DNA of 13,057 bases from an uncultured Muribaculaceae bacterium (GTDB taxonomy: Bacteria > Bacteroidota > Bacteroidia > Bacteroidales > Muribaculaceae). The notes under the pieces are model-generated. The model was not told the DNA's origin, did no database searches, and saw only the letters and a list, made by a program, of their open reading frames with translations. Made by a program: the position numbers and the translations under genes. The stretch lies in assembly GCA_910587185.1 (NCBI GenBank), contig CAJULY010000034.1:1-13057 (forward strand). The letters are read 5' to 3'. Positions 1 through 8,029 of this stretch are shown one piece after another (the stretch's first letter is position 1; every line of letters starts with the position of its first letter).

Positions 1-55
1 CCCCCGACCCTCTGCTTGTAAGGCAGACGCTCTGAACCAGCTGAGCTAAGCGCCC
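1..55 (-). tRNA. tRNA-Val (anticodon UAC), 5' part only
   Basis: Read on the minus strand from 55, the sequence begins with acceptor strand GGGCGCT, then TA, a D-arm containing GCTCAG, and an anticodon stem TCTGC/GCAGA closing the 7-base loop CTTACAA. Loop positions 34-36 are TAC, which reads valine codon GUA. The variable region and start of the T-arm (GGGTCGGGGG) run to the window edge, so the T-loop, the 3' acceptor strand and any encoded CCA are outside. The 5' end is set at 55 by the acceptor sequence. A good promoter lies just upstream (87-117). Confidence 0.95.
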
Positions 56-86
56 TTTTGAGTGTGGTTCTCTGTCAAAAGCGTTG

Positions 87-117
87 CAAAGTTACGCATT
101 TTTTTTTATCTGCCAAA
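87..117 (-). promoter_or_regulatory. Bacteroidetes-type promoter for tRNA-Val
   Basis: On the minus strand the -33 element TTTG (117-114) is followed after 19 nt by TAACTTTG (94-87), which fits the Bacteroidetes consensus TTTG-N19-21-TAnnTTTG. Transcription would begin near 80, leaving a leader of about 25 nt before the tRNA. I see no gene in 118-193. Confidence 0.75.
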
Positions 118-193
118 CTTTTCCGGCGTTTTTTTGAAATCTTTTTCTCAACATAGTCTTCTTTCCCTCATCCGGAGTTAGAAACAGCACCTT

Positions 194-265
194 CGAGGCC
201 TTTTTCGCTCCCTATCTTTGCAGCAGAAACAATATGCTTTAGAAAAATGGTCCAATTCGTCCAAT
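194..265 (+). repeat. Promoter-bearing intergenic repeat, copy 1 (interrupted)
   Basis: This stretch closely matches 3645-3715 in the same orientation. Both copies share a T-rich run, TTTCGC, then CCCTATCTTTGCAGCAGAAA, then ATGCTTTA, and finally the start of a 9-bp tandem array (TCCAATTCG, TCYAAT). Here the array is cut after 265 by a foldback element and resumes at 576. TATCTTTG at 213-220 matches the Bacteroidetes -7 element on the plus strand, but no TTTG lies at the right distance upstream. No open reading frame of note follows on the plus strand. Confidence 0.7.
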
Positions 266-570
266 CAATGCGGTTGAGTTAAAGAAATCTATGTTATGTT
301 TTCCCATCGGAGCCCGTCAGGGCGTGCTGAAAGTAACCGGCCATGGAGCGAAGCGGAGTGGTCGGAAAGGCATGATAGATAATAATTGAGTCGCGGAGGG
401 ACGATTCTGTTGTACAGGACATTGCATCCACCACTGAGGCATCCCTGCGGGACGCTGAGACTTGGTGCAGACTCTTTCCGGTCACTCCGCTTCGCTCCAT
501 AACCGGTTATAACATAGCGCATCCTCCGGACTTGTCCATCAAGTCCTCTCAGCTTAATTCAACCGCATTG
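266..570. mobile_element. Noncoding foldback (MITE-like) element, copy 1, complete
   Basis: The ends are inverted repeats of about 17 bp with one mismatch: CAATGCGGTTGAGTTAA at 266-282 and its complement at 554-570. Inside are nested inverted pairs: CTATGTTAT (289-297) with ATAACATAG (509-517), and a 31-bp arm at 335-365 that pairs with 478-508 apart from four non-Watson-Crick positions. A possible 11-bp target duplication, ATTCGTCYAAT, flanks it at 255-265 and 571-581 with one C/T difference. Its core (310-509) is nearly identical to 12565-12766. It contains no credible gene or transposase, so it would have to be mobilised in trans if it is mobile. The family is not recognised. Confidence 0.75.
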
Positions 571-575
571 ATTCG

Positions 576-620
576 TCTAATTCACCCAATGTGGCTCATT
601 TGACTAATTTGGCTTAACAG
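576..620 (+). repeat. Degenerate 9-bp tandem array (right part)
   Basis: Five consecutive 9-bp units can be read, for example TCTAATTCA (576-584) and ACTAATTTG (603-611). The units keep the same phase as TCCAATTCG at 251-259 if the foldback element and one copy of its presumed target duplication are removed. A cleaner array of the same family is at 3700-3735. Confidence 0.65.
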
Positions 621-650
621 TGCGGTAGAAATAGAGATATCATATAGGCT

Positions 651-682
651 AAAAAGGAGCGTAGGCGCAATCGCCTACGCTC
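651..682 (-). terminator. Rho-independent terminator after the 735-aa gene
   Basis: A perfect 11-bp stem, GAGCGTAGGCG (657-667) with CGCCTACGCTC (672-682), closes a 4-base loop. On the minus strand it is followed directly by C and five T residues (656-651). It lies about 31 nt past the stop codon of the minus-strand gene ending at 714, so it should end the two-gene exported-protein operon. Confidence 0.9.
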
Positions 683-713
683 TTATGATGTAAATGATGT
701 TATTAAGGGATCT

Positions 714-2921
714 TTATTTTTCTGAATATACAGGCCTGATTGTAAGTTTATTTGCCTCGATGTCTCTGTTGCCGAAGAAAGGAATGTCTTCTTCGTTATC
801 AAATTCAAGGAAGAAGTTGTAATCTTCTTCGGATTGAGTGGTAGTCCAATAACCTCCTGAACCTTCATTGTTTACGGTCCAACCACCTTCTTCGCTATCC
901 CAACATAATTGAGCGGCCGCAGGTAGAAATATCGAATTCCCATTTTTGGCCTCGAAAAGAAAGCCTTTTACTCCGTTCTTAAGAACACGTTTTTGAGTGG
1001 TATATTCGAGTAGTTCCTCAAATTGTTGTTTCGTCGGCGTTGAATAACCGGGGCCCATTTGTTCTGTAGCAATATCTTTATTGCCCATTTTGTAATACTC
1101 CCCAAAATCAGTAGGGAATGATGCACCTAAATTCATGCAGCTCCATTTAGTCCCGCTCGGCAAACCGAGGTCAACTGTATGAGGATGAAATTCATCGACG
1201 CAAGCATCTAGTCCCGCAATCATCTGGATACCCATCCATTTGATTAACGGATAAACTCTATTTTCACATTCTATAGATTTGTTTCGGAAAGTATGTGATA
1301 GTAATGCTTGGGGCCCCCTGTAATCTTGTCGGGTATAAACATAATCATTCACTGAGAATATATCATCCTGAGAAAGTGCAAACCCCAGATCGTTACTACC
1401 GACATAACCTTTCGCATTCGTCACGACAGAAATTGAATTATCATCATATTCTGTCATGGAAAAGTCTGTAAAAACGGGTACTGTCGAAATTTTATTGGTA
1501 ATAAATCGGTGTTTCAATGGAATTCCTCCTATTTCCATTTCCGGTGGAGTAGAAATGGACCATTTAAAGGCTTTTGCCTTTGCTTGTGCCCCAATTTCGA
1601 AAAATGATTCCAGCTTTCTTTGTCTTAATTTGTTATAGAAAAAAGGTGAAGTCGAAGCGCCAATAGTGTCTGATTTTGAAGGTATAAACGATCCCTCTAT
1701 ACCTGCGCCACCTTCTAATCTCAGGCCTATTTCTGCAATGTCAAGGTTCTTTGATGCTATGAATTCAACACCTATAGTCAGATAAAGGCCTGCAGATAAG
1801 CTGCCACTTATTGCGGAATTCCCTTCTTGTTTATTTTCAATACATTTGAAGTTGTTGACGGGTTTGAGTGCTGACGGCGCTTTTTTTGACCAATCCCAGT
1901 GGAATACACTTTTATAGTGCTGATCCCATTTTTTGTCTATGGCAATACCCGTAGAGATTTTTCCATAAGCTCCAAATTCCAGGAACACATCTGCAAGTCC
2001 GCTTGCAAACGGGATAAAAGGATGACAAAATGGAATGTCTTCACTTAATTCGATATTCCCTGCAAGTTTGAATTTTTCTTGAAAGAGATAATCGCCAATT
2101 ATGGACAAACTTATTGAAGTACCATAGAACTGATCATGCGTTAACGAGATATGGTATTTTAATTGGGGCGTTATAGCGAATGATAGTTCCGGATCGTCTT
2201 CCAATGAGAACGCGAGCTTATCATTCGGTTCGTATGCTATTGAACTGATAGGTATGGGCAATGAGTTTAATGGAGCCAGCAGATTCACTTCCGTTTTTTC
2301 GGGCCCCCATATTTCCCAACCTTGGTCAAATTCTCCCGCTCTGGATTTAGTTGATTCAGATTTTGTCTTAACGCCGTTTGCTGTGCTATATAAACGGACA
2401 AAGGCTTCTTCGAATGAAGTTGGCTCACAAACTATGGCGATTCTGTCGTTTTCTGTTTTTATGTCAGCCACTTCTCCCATAAATATTCCTTTTATAGGTG
2501 TACTTGCGTTTGCGAGAGAAACAACTACCTTCCCCTTTTCAGGGAGCAGATTGACGGGAGTGGAGGGATTGAGATAGAAAGTCAGTTTCTCGCGTCCGGT
2601 AACCCATGTGAGAAGCTTTTCGTCAATATTGAAAACCTCGGGCTGAAGGATAGTTGTGGGAGTGACAAAACTGATGCTGTCAATGGAAGCGATGGGGATT
2701 CTGAACACCGTGTCGCAGGCATGAATCTCGGTCATACAGTAATCGGAATGCAACATGCTGTCAGCGTCTATCCGGCTGTATGTTATACTGTCGATTTCTT
2801 CCGTGATGAAAGTCTGGATGAAACCTTCGTTTCGGTATATATAGACCGGTTTCTGTGCGTATGTGCCAAAAGTTCCGAAAACAATAGCGGTAAGAATCAG
2901 AAATAAAATGCTTTTTTTCAT
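714..2921 (-). CDS. Secreted protein with C-terminal FISUMP-like domain
   Basis: This 735-aa protein starts with a signal peptide (KK, a hydrophobic run at 5-18, likely cleavage after TYA at residue 22, no lipobox Cys). Residues 25-90 contain two copies of a pattern common in Bacteroidales surface proteins, seen as EEIDSITYS (41-49) and IASIDSISF (78-86). The middle, about 90-570, is beta-rich with glycine-rich strands (such as residues 372-410) and is not recognised; it lacks an obvious catalytic motif. Residues 583-733 begin VDLGLPSGTKW and include STPT, FLPAA and GGYWTTTQ, which is the pattern of FISUMP-like C-terminal domains. The start ATG overlaps the stop of the upstream 162-aa gene (ATGA), implying translational coupling. 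Function is unknown; an exported or surface location is the inference. The region looks more A+T-rich than the genes to the right. Confidence 0.85.
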   Translation of the reverse strand: MKKSILFLILTAIVFGTFGTYAQKPVYIYRNEGFIQTFITEEIDSITYSRIDADSMLHSDYCMTEIHACDTVFRIPIASIDSISFVTPTTILQPEVFNIDEKLLTWVTGREKLTFYLNPSTPVNLLPEKGKVVVSLANASTPIKGIFMGEVADIKTENDRIAIVCEPTSFEEAFVRLYSTANGVKTKSESTKSRAGEFDQGWEIWGPEKTEVNLLAPLNSLPIPISSIAYEPNDKLAFSLEDDPELSFAITPQLKYHISLTHDQFYGTSISLSIIGDYLFQEKFKLAGNIELSEDIPFCHPFIPFASGLADVFLEFGAYGKISTGIAIDKKWDQHYKSVFHWDWSKKAPSALKPVNNFKCIENKQEGNSAISGSLSAGLYLTIGVEFIASKNLDIAEIGLRLEGGAGIEGSFIPSKSDTIGASTSPFFYNKLRQRKLESFFEIGAQAKAKAFKWSISTPPEMEIGGIPLKHRFITNKISTVPVFTDFSMTEYDDNSISVVTNAKGYVGSNDLGFALSQDDIFSVNDYVYTRQDYRGPQALLSHTFRNKSIECENRVYPLIKWMGIQMIAGLDACVDEFHPHTVDLGLPSGTKWSCMNLGASFPTDFGEYYKMGNKDIATEQMGPGYSTPTKQQFEELLEYTTQKRVLKNGVKGFLFEAKNGNSIFLPAAAQLCWDSEEGGWTVNNEGSGGYWTTTQSEEDYNFFLEFDNEEDIPFFGNRDIEANKLTIRPVYSEK

Positions 2922-3406
2922 CGTATCACAATTTTTGCGGTTGTGTCGTTCATTTTCAGCAGATATACTCCCGGCGAGAATGATCCTACGGAGATTTCCA
3001 GAGAACCGTTTTCTGTTCGATTGGTTTTCTCGAACATTCTGACTCCGTCAATGCGGAAAAGCTCCACCCGCGCACCCGCGGAGAGTCCTTTCACGAATAA
3101 CCGGTCTCCGTCAAGTGTATAGTCTATCCCGCCATCGGCTCCGACGCTGCCGACTGCCGACGTCGAGCTTTCGAATCCGAATTTTACAAGATTATCGAGG
3201 GGGACGGTGAATGAAGTCTTTTCAGTCTTGACCGTCAGCTCTGAAAGGGAGAATGTCAGTTTTGGTTCATCGGAAAGCAGGCACACCATTTTCGAGCCGT
3301 CTTTCAGATTTATGACGAGATTTGAGACGGCTTCGTCGGCCATACCGTGGCCTATGCCGGTAGTAATGAACAGTGCTGTCAGGAATAATTTTATTTTTCT
3401 ATACAT
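2918..3406 (-). CDS. Small exported protein with T9SS-tail-like C-terminus
   Basis: This 162-aa protein has an N-terminal signal peptide (YRKIK, then a hydrophobic run, probable cleavage after GMA at residue 23). Residues 27-75 form a short beta-rich unit (LVINLKDGS, LTFSLSELTV), a pattern common in Bacteroidales exported proteins. Residues 103-162 resemble the type A C-terminal sorting or Por-secretion tail fold: RVELFRIDGVRMFE, then ISVGSFSPGVYLLKM and the end AKIVIR. The match is by pattern only. It is the first gene of a two-gene operon, with a promoter at 3474-3505 and its stop overlapping the next start by ATGA. It may be a partner or co-exported companion of the 735-aa protein. No enzymatic motif is visible. 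Confidence 0.85.
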   Translation of the reverse strand: MYRKIKLFLTALFITTGIGHGMADEAVSNLVINLKDGSKMVCLLSDEPKLTFSLSELTVKTEKTSFTVPLDNLVKFGFESSTSAVGSVGADGGIDYTLDGDRLFVKGLSAGARVELFRIDGVRMFEKTNRTENGSLEISVGSFSPGVYLLKMNDTTAKIVIR

Positions 3407-3473
3407 AATGACGGCTTATTATAACTTTTATGGAAATAGATCATAAATCGCTGAATTTTAGGATCATTTTTCG

Positions 3474-3505
3474 CAAATGTAGGAATTAAATTCTGTCTGC
3501 ACAAA
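3474..3505 (-). promoter_or_regulatory. Promoter of the exported-protein operon
   Basis: On the minus strand TTTG (3505-3502) is followed after 20 nt by TACATTTG (3481-3474), an exact fit to the Bacteroidetes consensus. Transcription would start near 3467, giving a leader of about 60 nt before the ATG at 3406. Another TAnnTTTG match (3552-3545) has no -33 partner and is less likely. Confidence 0.75.
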
Positions 3506-3644
3506 TTTAGACTAATTAATATTCATAAACAGCATGGCCACTAACAAAGATAATACTTATTTCAGCTTAGAAATTGCTTATTTCTATAAAAGACAGTGTT
3601 TAGGATGAAACTTTTATTCGGATTAAATGTAGAAACGGAATAAT

Positions 3645-3735
3645 TGAGCAGTTTTTCGCGCCCTATCTTTGCAGCAGAAACAAGATGCTTTAAAAAATGT
3701 CCAATTCGTCTAATTGGTCTAATTTGACTAATAAG
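3645..3735 (+). repeat. Promoter-bearing intergenic repeat, copy 2, with intact 9-bp array
   Basis: This is the second copy of the cassette at 194-265: a TTTTTCGC run, CCCTATCTTTGCAGCAGAAA and ATGCTTTA. It continues into four clear 9-bp units at 3700-3735 (TCCAATTCG, TCTAATTGG, TCTAATTTG, ACTAATAAG). It carries the -7-like TATCTTTG at 3664-3671; the only upstream TTG (3644-3646) is 17 nt away, shorter than the usual spacing. The rest of the gap 3407-3832 holds the operon promoter and a terminator hairpin, and no gene I can support. Confidence 0.7.
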
Positions 3736-3775
3736 ATTTTTCATGATAGAAATAATTGCAAACATAGGAAAGCAA

Positions 3776-3805
3776 CAGGGCGTCCCGGATATGGGGGACG
3801 CCCTG
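3776..3805 (-). terminator. Terminator-like hairpin after secDF
   Basis: A perfect 11-bp inverted repeat, CAGGGCGTCCC (3776-3786) with GGGACGCCCTG (3795-3805), encloses an 8-base loop. It begins about 27 nt past the secDF stop. The minus-strand tail is TTGCTTTCC, which is only partly T-rich, and the plus-strand side has no T run. A transcriptional terminator for secDF is the likely role. Confidence 0.65.
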
Positions 3806-3832
3806 CGATATATAAAACTTTCGGTTTTTGCG

Positions 3833-6757
3833 TTATGCTTTCTTCACTTTTTTCTTGTTCTCCACGAGGTATGCGACGGGAGAAGCGATGAAGATTGTGG
3901 CGAGAGTACCGATCACAACACCGAATATCATTGCGAAGACGAACGAGCGGATTGCATCGCCGCCGAGGATGAAGATACAGAGCAACACGAGCAGCGTAGA
4001 GGCCGAGGTCATGACCGTACGGCCGAGAGTGGAGTTGATCGAGTTGTTGATGTTGTTGAAGAACGATTCTTTCGGGAAGAGGCCGATGTTCTCACGTACA
4101 CGGTCGAAGACAACCACGGTGTCGTTGATCTGATAACCGATCACGGTCAGGATCGCGGCGATGAAGCTCTGGTCGATCTCCATAGCGAACGGGAACCATC
4201 CCCAGCAGAGGGAGTAGAAGCCGATGATGGAGAAGGCTGTGAAGGCCACGGCTGCGAGAGCTCCGAGGGAGAAGGCGATGTTGTGGAAGCGTACGAGAAT
4301 GTAGAGGAACATTGCCAGAAGGGCGACAAGCACTGCTATGATAGCGTCGGTGCGCATGTCGTTGGCCACGGTAGGACCTACTTTCTGCGACGACATGATA
4401 CCGATGTTCTCGTTGGTCGTGGAGAAGTCTTCGGCGCTCATGTTGCCGATCTCGCTCTTGAGGCCTTTGTAGAGAATGTCGGTGATCTCCTGGTCGATGT
4501 TCTCGTCGTCGGAGTCGATCTTGTAGTTGGTCGAGATGCGGACCTTCGTGTCGTTGTCGATGGTGATCACGGAAATCTGCGCTCCGTCGAAGAGAGGAGT
4601 CAGCTTGTTGCGGATTTCGGTGGTGTTGACGGGATGGTCGAACTGCACAACGTAGTTGCGGCCGCCGGAGAAGTCGATACCCTGGTTGAGGCCTTTGAAG
4701 CAGAACGAGCAGATCACTACGATGATGAACGCGGAGCAGAGAATGAGGCTCTTCTTGCGTGCGCCGAGGAAGTTGAAGTGAGTGTTGGTGAACATCTTGC
4801 GCGAAACCGGAGTATCGAAGGTCAGCGCGTTGAATGCCTTGGTCTTGGCAAACATGTTGAACACCAGACGGGTCAGGAACACGGCGGTGAAGAACGATAT
4901 GATGATACCGATGATCAGCGTCGTCGCGAAGCCCTTGATGGGGCCTGTTCCGAAGAGAAGAAGGATCACGCCGGTGATGACCGAAGTGAGGTTCGAGTCG
5001 AAGATGGCGGAGAAAGCGTTGGCGTAACCGTCGGCAATGGCGGTGCGCACGTTCTTGCCTGCGCGGAGTTCCTCTTTCGTGCGCTCGAAGATGAGCACGT
5101 TGGCGTCAACCGCCATACCGAGGGCGAGGACGATACCGGCGATACCGGAGAGGGTCAGTACGGCCTGGAACGAAGCGAGGATACCGAAGGTGAAGAAGAT
5201 GTTGAAGACAAGTCCGAGGTTGGCGATGAGTCCGGGGATGACTCCGTAGAAGAGCATCATGAAGACCATCAGGAGAACCAGGGCTATGCCGAACGACAGG
5301 AAGCCATCCTGAATGGCTTGTTTTCCGAGCGAAGGACCGATGACGGTGTCGGAGATGATGTCAACTTTGGCTGCCATCTTACCGCTCTTGAGCACGTTGG
5401 CCAAGTCTTTTGCCTCGTCGGTGGTGAAATTGCCGGTAATCGTGGAGCTTCCGCCGTCGATCTTGTTCTGGACGTTAGGTGCGGAATAAACCTGATCGTC
5501 AAGCACGATGGCAACGCGCTTGCCTATGTTGGCGCCGGTAACGTTGGCCCATTTCTTGCCGGCTTCGGCGGTCATGGTCATGGAGACGTAGTTACCCTGT
5601 TTCATCTTGTCATATTCGCTGGAGGCGTTGACAATGACATCTCCAGAGAGGGCGGGCTTGCCGTTGGTGGTGCGAAGAGCTATGAGCTGATAGATTTCGA
5701 GGCCCTTTCCGCCGGCAGCGTCGATGAGTTTCTTCATCTCGGGAGTCTGCTGGGCGTAGTTGGGGTCGCTTTTCTTCAGGACGATCGGTTTCACTTCCCA
5801 TGCAAGTTTGAGGTTGGAGGGAAGGATCGATTTTGCGCGGGGCGACGCGAGGATGGCGTTGATGGCGTCGCGGTTCGCGGCGGTTGCCATACCGAGCTCA
5901 ACGCTTTCGCCTCCGGGGTTCATGCTGAGGAAATAGTCGGCGAGAGTCTTACCGTTGCTTGTCGAGTCAGCCTTCATGGCGTTGTTGAGCTGGGCGAGGG
6001 CTGCGGCAAATTCGGCAACGGGCATTGTCTCGTAGAATTCGAGGTTTGCCGAAGCTTTCAGGAGCTCGCGTACACGGTCGTGTTCCTTGACGCCCGGAAG
6101 CTCGAGAAGGATCTGGCCGTCGTTTTCAAGCTCCTGGATGTTGGGAGCGACGACGCCGAACTGGTCGATACGGGTGCGGAGCACATTTGTAGAGCTGCTG
6201 ACGCGGTCTTTGACCTCCTGCTTGAGGGTAGCCTCGGCGGCCTGGTCGTTTTCGCCGCGTTTAACCTGATCCTTGAAGATGACGGAGAAGTCGCCGGCCG
6301 GATCAAGCTGACGGTATTCCTTGCAGAATATTGCCACGTAGTCGTTGGAACGGGTGGCTTTCACCACAGAGTCGGCGCGGTGGATGGCAGTTTCGAAATA
6401 GGGGTTGCCTTCGGCGTTTGCCATGGAGCGGAGAATGTCGGGGACAGAGACCTGAAGCGTCACGTTCATACCGCCTTTGAGGTCGAGGCCGAGGCCAACT
6501 CCGAGTTTCTGGGTCTGGGCGTAGGTGTAGCCCAACCAGACTGTCTCACCGGAAATCGAATCGATGTAGTGCTTGTAAGCTTTCGTGTAGGAATCGCTGA
6601 CGGCATTGGGATCGCCTGAAACGGAAACGGCATAGTCCTTCGCCTTGTTTTCCCAGTGGTTGGTCACAAGGGTGAAGGAAATGTAGAACAGGCAAATGAT
6701 AACCAAGAAGATAGCCAATATCCCGGCCACAGCACTTCCTAATTTTCCTTTTTGCAT
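3833..6757 (-). CDS. secDF: SecDF fused protein-export membrane protein
   Basis: This 974-aa protein is a SecD-SecF fusion, the usual form in Bacteroidetes. SecDF uses the proton gradient to help pull proteins through the SecYEG channel on the outer face of the inner membrane. TM1 is at about 8-32. The SecD periplasmic part carries GLGLDLKGGM (88-97), RTRIDQFGV (194-202) and ILLELPGV (216-223). The SecD membrane half spans about 483-635 with GMAVDANVLIFERTKEE, placing the conserved aspartate at D551. SecF begins near 665, with GIDFSGG (693-699) and TVVVFDRVREN holding the conserved D885. The lysine-rich C-terminus is at 968-973. All hallmark residues are present and the length is normal. It is preceded by a 91-bp gap after the kinase gene, so it may be transcribed from its own promoter. 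Confidence 0.97.
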   Translation of the reverse strand: MQKGKLGSAVAGILAIFLVIICLFYISFTLVTNHWENKAKDYAVSVSGDPNAVSDSYTKAYKHYIDSISGETVWLGYTYAQTQKLGVGLGLDLKGGMNVTLQVSVPDILRSMANAEGNPYFETAIHRADSVVKATRSNDYVAIFCKEYRQLDPAGDFSVIFKDQVKRGENDQAAEATLKQEVKDRVSSSTNVLRTRIDQFGVVAPNIQELENDGQILLELPGVKEHDRVRELLKASANLEFYETMPVAEFAAALAQLNNAMKADSTSNGKTLADYFLSMNPGGESVELGMATAANRDAINAILASPRAKSILPSNLKLAWEVKPIVLKKSDPNYAQQTPEMKKLIDAAGGKGLEIYQLIALRTTNGKPALSGDVIVNASSEYDKMKQGNYVSMTMTAEAGKKWANVTGANIGKRVAIVLDDQVYSAPNVQNKIDGGSSTITGNFTTDEAKDLANVLKSGKMAAKVDIISDTVIGPSLGKQAIQDGFLSFGIALVLLMVFMMLFYGVIPGLIANLGLVFNIFFTFGILASFQAVLTLSGIAGIVLALGMAVDANVLIFERTKEELRAGKNVRTAIADGYANAFSAIFDSNLTSVITGVILLLFGTGPIKGFATTLIIGIIISFFTAVFLTRLVFNMFAKTKAFNALTFDTPVSRKMFTNTHFNFLGARKKSLILCSAFIIVVICSFCFKGLNQGIDFSGGRNYVVQFDHPVNTTEIRNKLTPLFDGAQISVITIDNDTKVRISTNYKIDSDDENIDQEITDILYKGLKSEIGNMSAEDFSTTNENIGIMSSQKVGPTVANDMRTDAIIAVLVALLAMFLYILVRFHNIAFSLGALAAVAFTAFSIIGFYSLCWGWFPFAMEIDQSFIAAILTVIGYQINDTVVVFDRVRENIGLFPKESFFNNINNSINSTLGRTVMTSASTLLVLLCIFILGGDAIRSFVFAMIFGVVIGTLATIFIASPVAYLVENKKKVKKA

Positions 6758-6814
6758 TGTAGTTTAAAAGTAAAAAATATTGGTTAATTAATGAATTTGC
6801 GGGATTTCAGTCTG

Positions 6815-6822
6815 CAAATATA
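6815..6822 (-). promoter_or_regulatory. Possible -7 element for secDF
   Basis: On the minus strand TATATTTG matches TAnnTTTG and would start a transcript with a leader of about 50 nt before secDF. No TTTG is seen 19-21 nt upstream, so the call is weak. The gap otherwise holds only A+T-rich sequence. Confidence 0.4.
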
Positions 6823-6848
6823 CAACTTTTTCGCTGATTAGCCACCTA

Positions 6849-7961
6849 TTATTTACTTGAATTTGCAATCTCGGCCATTTTGGCGTCGATGAAACGGGTC
6901 ATCTCGGGCATGTTCTTTTCGATGGACTCGAGCAGACGTACCTGGTTGCGGGTGCGCACGAGGTTATGTTCGGGATATGTCGTCTTGTAGTAAGTGTCGC
7001 CGTTGATATAGTCGGTCAGGAAGCGGACGGCCTGCATGTAGGGGAAGAGGGCGGCGGCGTAGGGAAGGAGCGATATCTCTGTGTCGGTCAGGAATCCGGC
7101 TGCCGATTTGAGATAGCCTTCGGTGAAAGCCTTGAAGATGTCCATGCGGAATTCAACTTTGTCGAGTTCGGGCGAGTCTTCGGCCTCGGTGTTGGCGGCT
7201 GTGCGCAGGAAATCGCCGTAGTCGCTGAAGATGAACGAGGGCATGACGGTGTCGAGGTCTATTACGCAGAGGACGTTGCCGTCGGCGTCGAACATCATGT
7301 TGTTGACCTTCGTGTCGCAGTGGCAGACGCGTTTGGGAAGCTTCTTGTCGCGGAAAAGGCGTTCGGCCTGGGTCATGTATTCGCTGCGGCGGAGCAGGTC
7401 GTCAACGATCGGCTGAACCTCGGCGAGGCGTCCTGCGGCGTTGGCCTTGATGGCGTCGTCGAGCTGCTTGAGGCGGAATTCCATGTTGTGGAAGTCGGGG
7501 ATTGTCTCGACGAGGGTGTCGGGGATATCGACGAGCTGTGCCTGGAAGTTTCCGAAGGCCTCGCCGGCCATGCGCGAGTAGTGGGCGTCAACGGTGTCGA
7601 AGGTGAAGGCATCGGGAATGAAACGCGACACGCGCCAGTAGTTTCCGTCAAGGCAGGTGTAGGTCTTGCCCGATCCGTCCTTGAGGGGTATGAATGTCAG
7701 GACGCGGCGGTCTATGTCGTCAGCACCCTCTTCGGCGAGTTTCTTGCGGAGGTGGTTGGTGACGGCCACGATGTTGTTCTGGAGACCATCGACGTTCGTG
7801 AAGATGTTATGGTTGATGCGCTGGAGCACGTAGGAGGGTGCTTCAGGTTCAGCGGTTTTCACGATATAAGTGTCGTTGATGAGGCCGTTGCCGAGCGGAG
7901 AGATTTCTACGGGAGTTCCTTCGATGTCGAAAAGGGCGATGATGTTCTGAAGATTTTCCAT
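6849..7961 (-). CDS. APH-fold kinase, N-acetylhexosamine 1-kinase-like
   Basis: This 370-aa protein belongs to the aminoglycoside-phosphotransferase (choline-kinase-like) fold. The N-terminal lobe has SPLGNGLINDTYIV (21-34), the nucleotide-loop region typical of the NahK-like group. The catalytic loop is HCDTKVNN (214-221), giving H214, catalytic D216 and N220/N221. The metal-binding motif is VIDLDTV (233-239), with D235 and D237. The DTKxNN form is typical of N-acetylhexosamine 1-kinases, which phosphorylate GlcNAc or GalNAc at C1; homologues in Bacteroidales are often labelled mucin desulfatase or phosphotransferase. Function as a sugar kinase in host-glycan salvage is inferred. There is no signal peptide, so it acts in the cytoplasm. 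It sits 68 bp downstream of the terminase gene and 91 bp upstream of secDF. Antibiotic resistance is unlikely. Confidence 0.85.
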   Translation of the reverse strand: MENLQNIIALFDIEGTPVEISPLGNGLINDTYIVKTAEPEAPSYVLQRINHNIFTNVDGLQNNIVAVTNHLRKKLAEEGADDIDRRVLTFIPLKDGSGKTYTCLDGNYWRVSRFIPDAFTFDTVDAHYSRMAGEAFGNFQAQLVDIPDTLVETIPDFHNMEFRLKQLDDAIKANAAGRLAEVQPIVDDLLRRSEYMTQAERLFRDKKLPKRVCHCDTKVNNMMFDADGNVLCVIDLDTVMPSFIFSDYGDFLRTAANTEAEDSPELDKVEFRMDIFKAFTEGYLKSAAGFLTDTEISLLPYAAALFPYMQAVRFLTDYINGDTYYKTTYPEHNLVRTRNQVRLLESIEKNMPEMTRFIDAKMAEIANSSK

Positions 7962-8029
7962 TGTATGTCGGATTTAAAAGTTAGAGATTACGGTTTATTC
8001 CGCGAAGATATGTAAAATTTTTGAAATAA

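Noticed and set aside
289..522. Short frames inside both foldback copies with similar protein sequence
   Set aside because: The similarity follows from near-identical DNA. The frames cross hairpin arms, differ at their ends and have no plausible start context.
2915..2925. Programmed frameshift joining the 162-aa and 735-aa genes
   Set aside because: The second gene has its own ATG and signal peptide, so an ATGA coupling overlap explains the junction.
3562..3765. A 67-codon minus-strand frame in the secDF-operon gap
   Set aside because: It runs through the repeat cassette and 9-bp array and has no promoter or domain support.
3743..6619. A 958-codon plus-strand open frame lying opposite secDF
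   Set aside because: It is the mirror of a strongly codon-biased gene. Its product is low-complexity, rich in Asp, Glu, His and Arg, with no domain, while the minus strand encodes a complete SecDF.
6849..7961. Aminoglycoside resistance phosphotransferase
   Set aside because: The fold is shared, but the SPLGNGLINDT and HCDTKVNN motifs fit the hexosamine-kinase-like group, and the location is a chromosomal housekeeping context.
6966..8015. A 349-codon plus-strand open frame opposite the kinase gene
   Set aside because: It has the same cause: strand-complement codon bias. The Val-, Glu- and Gly-rich product has no recognisable motif, and the opposite strand shows kinase motifs.
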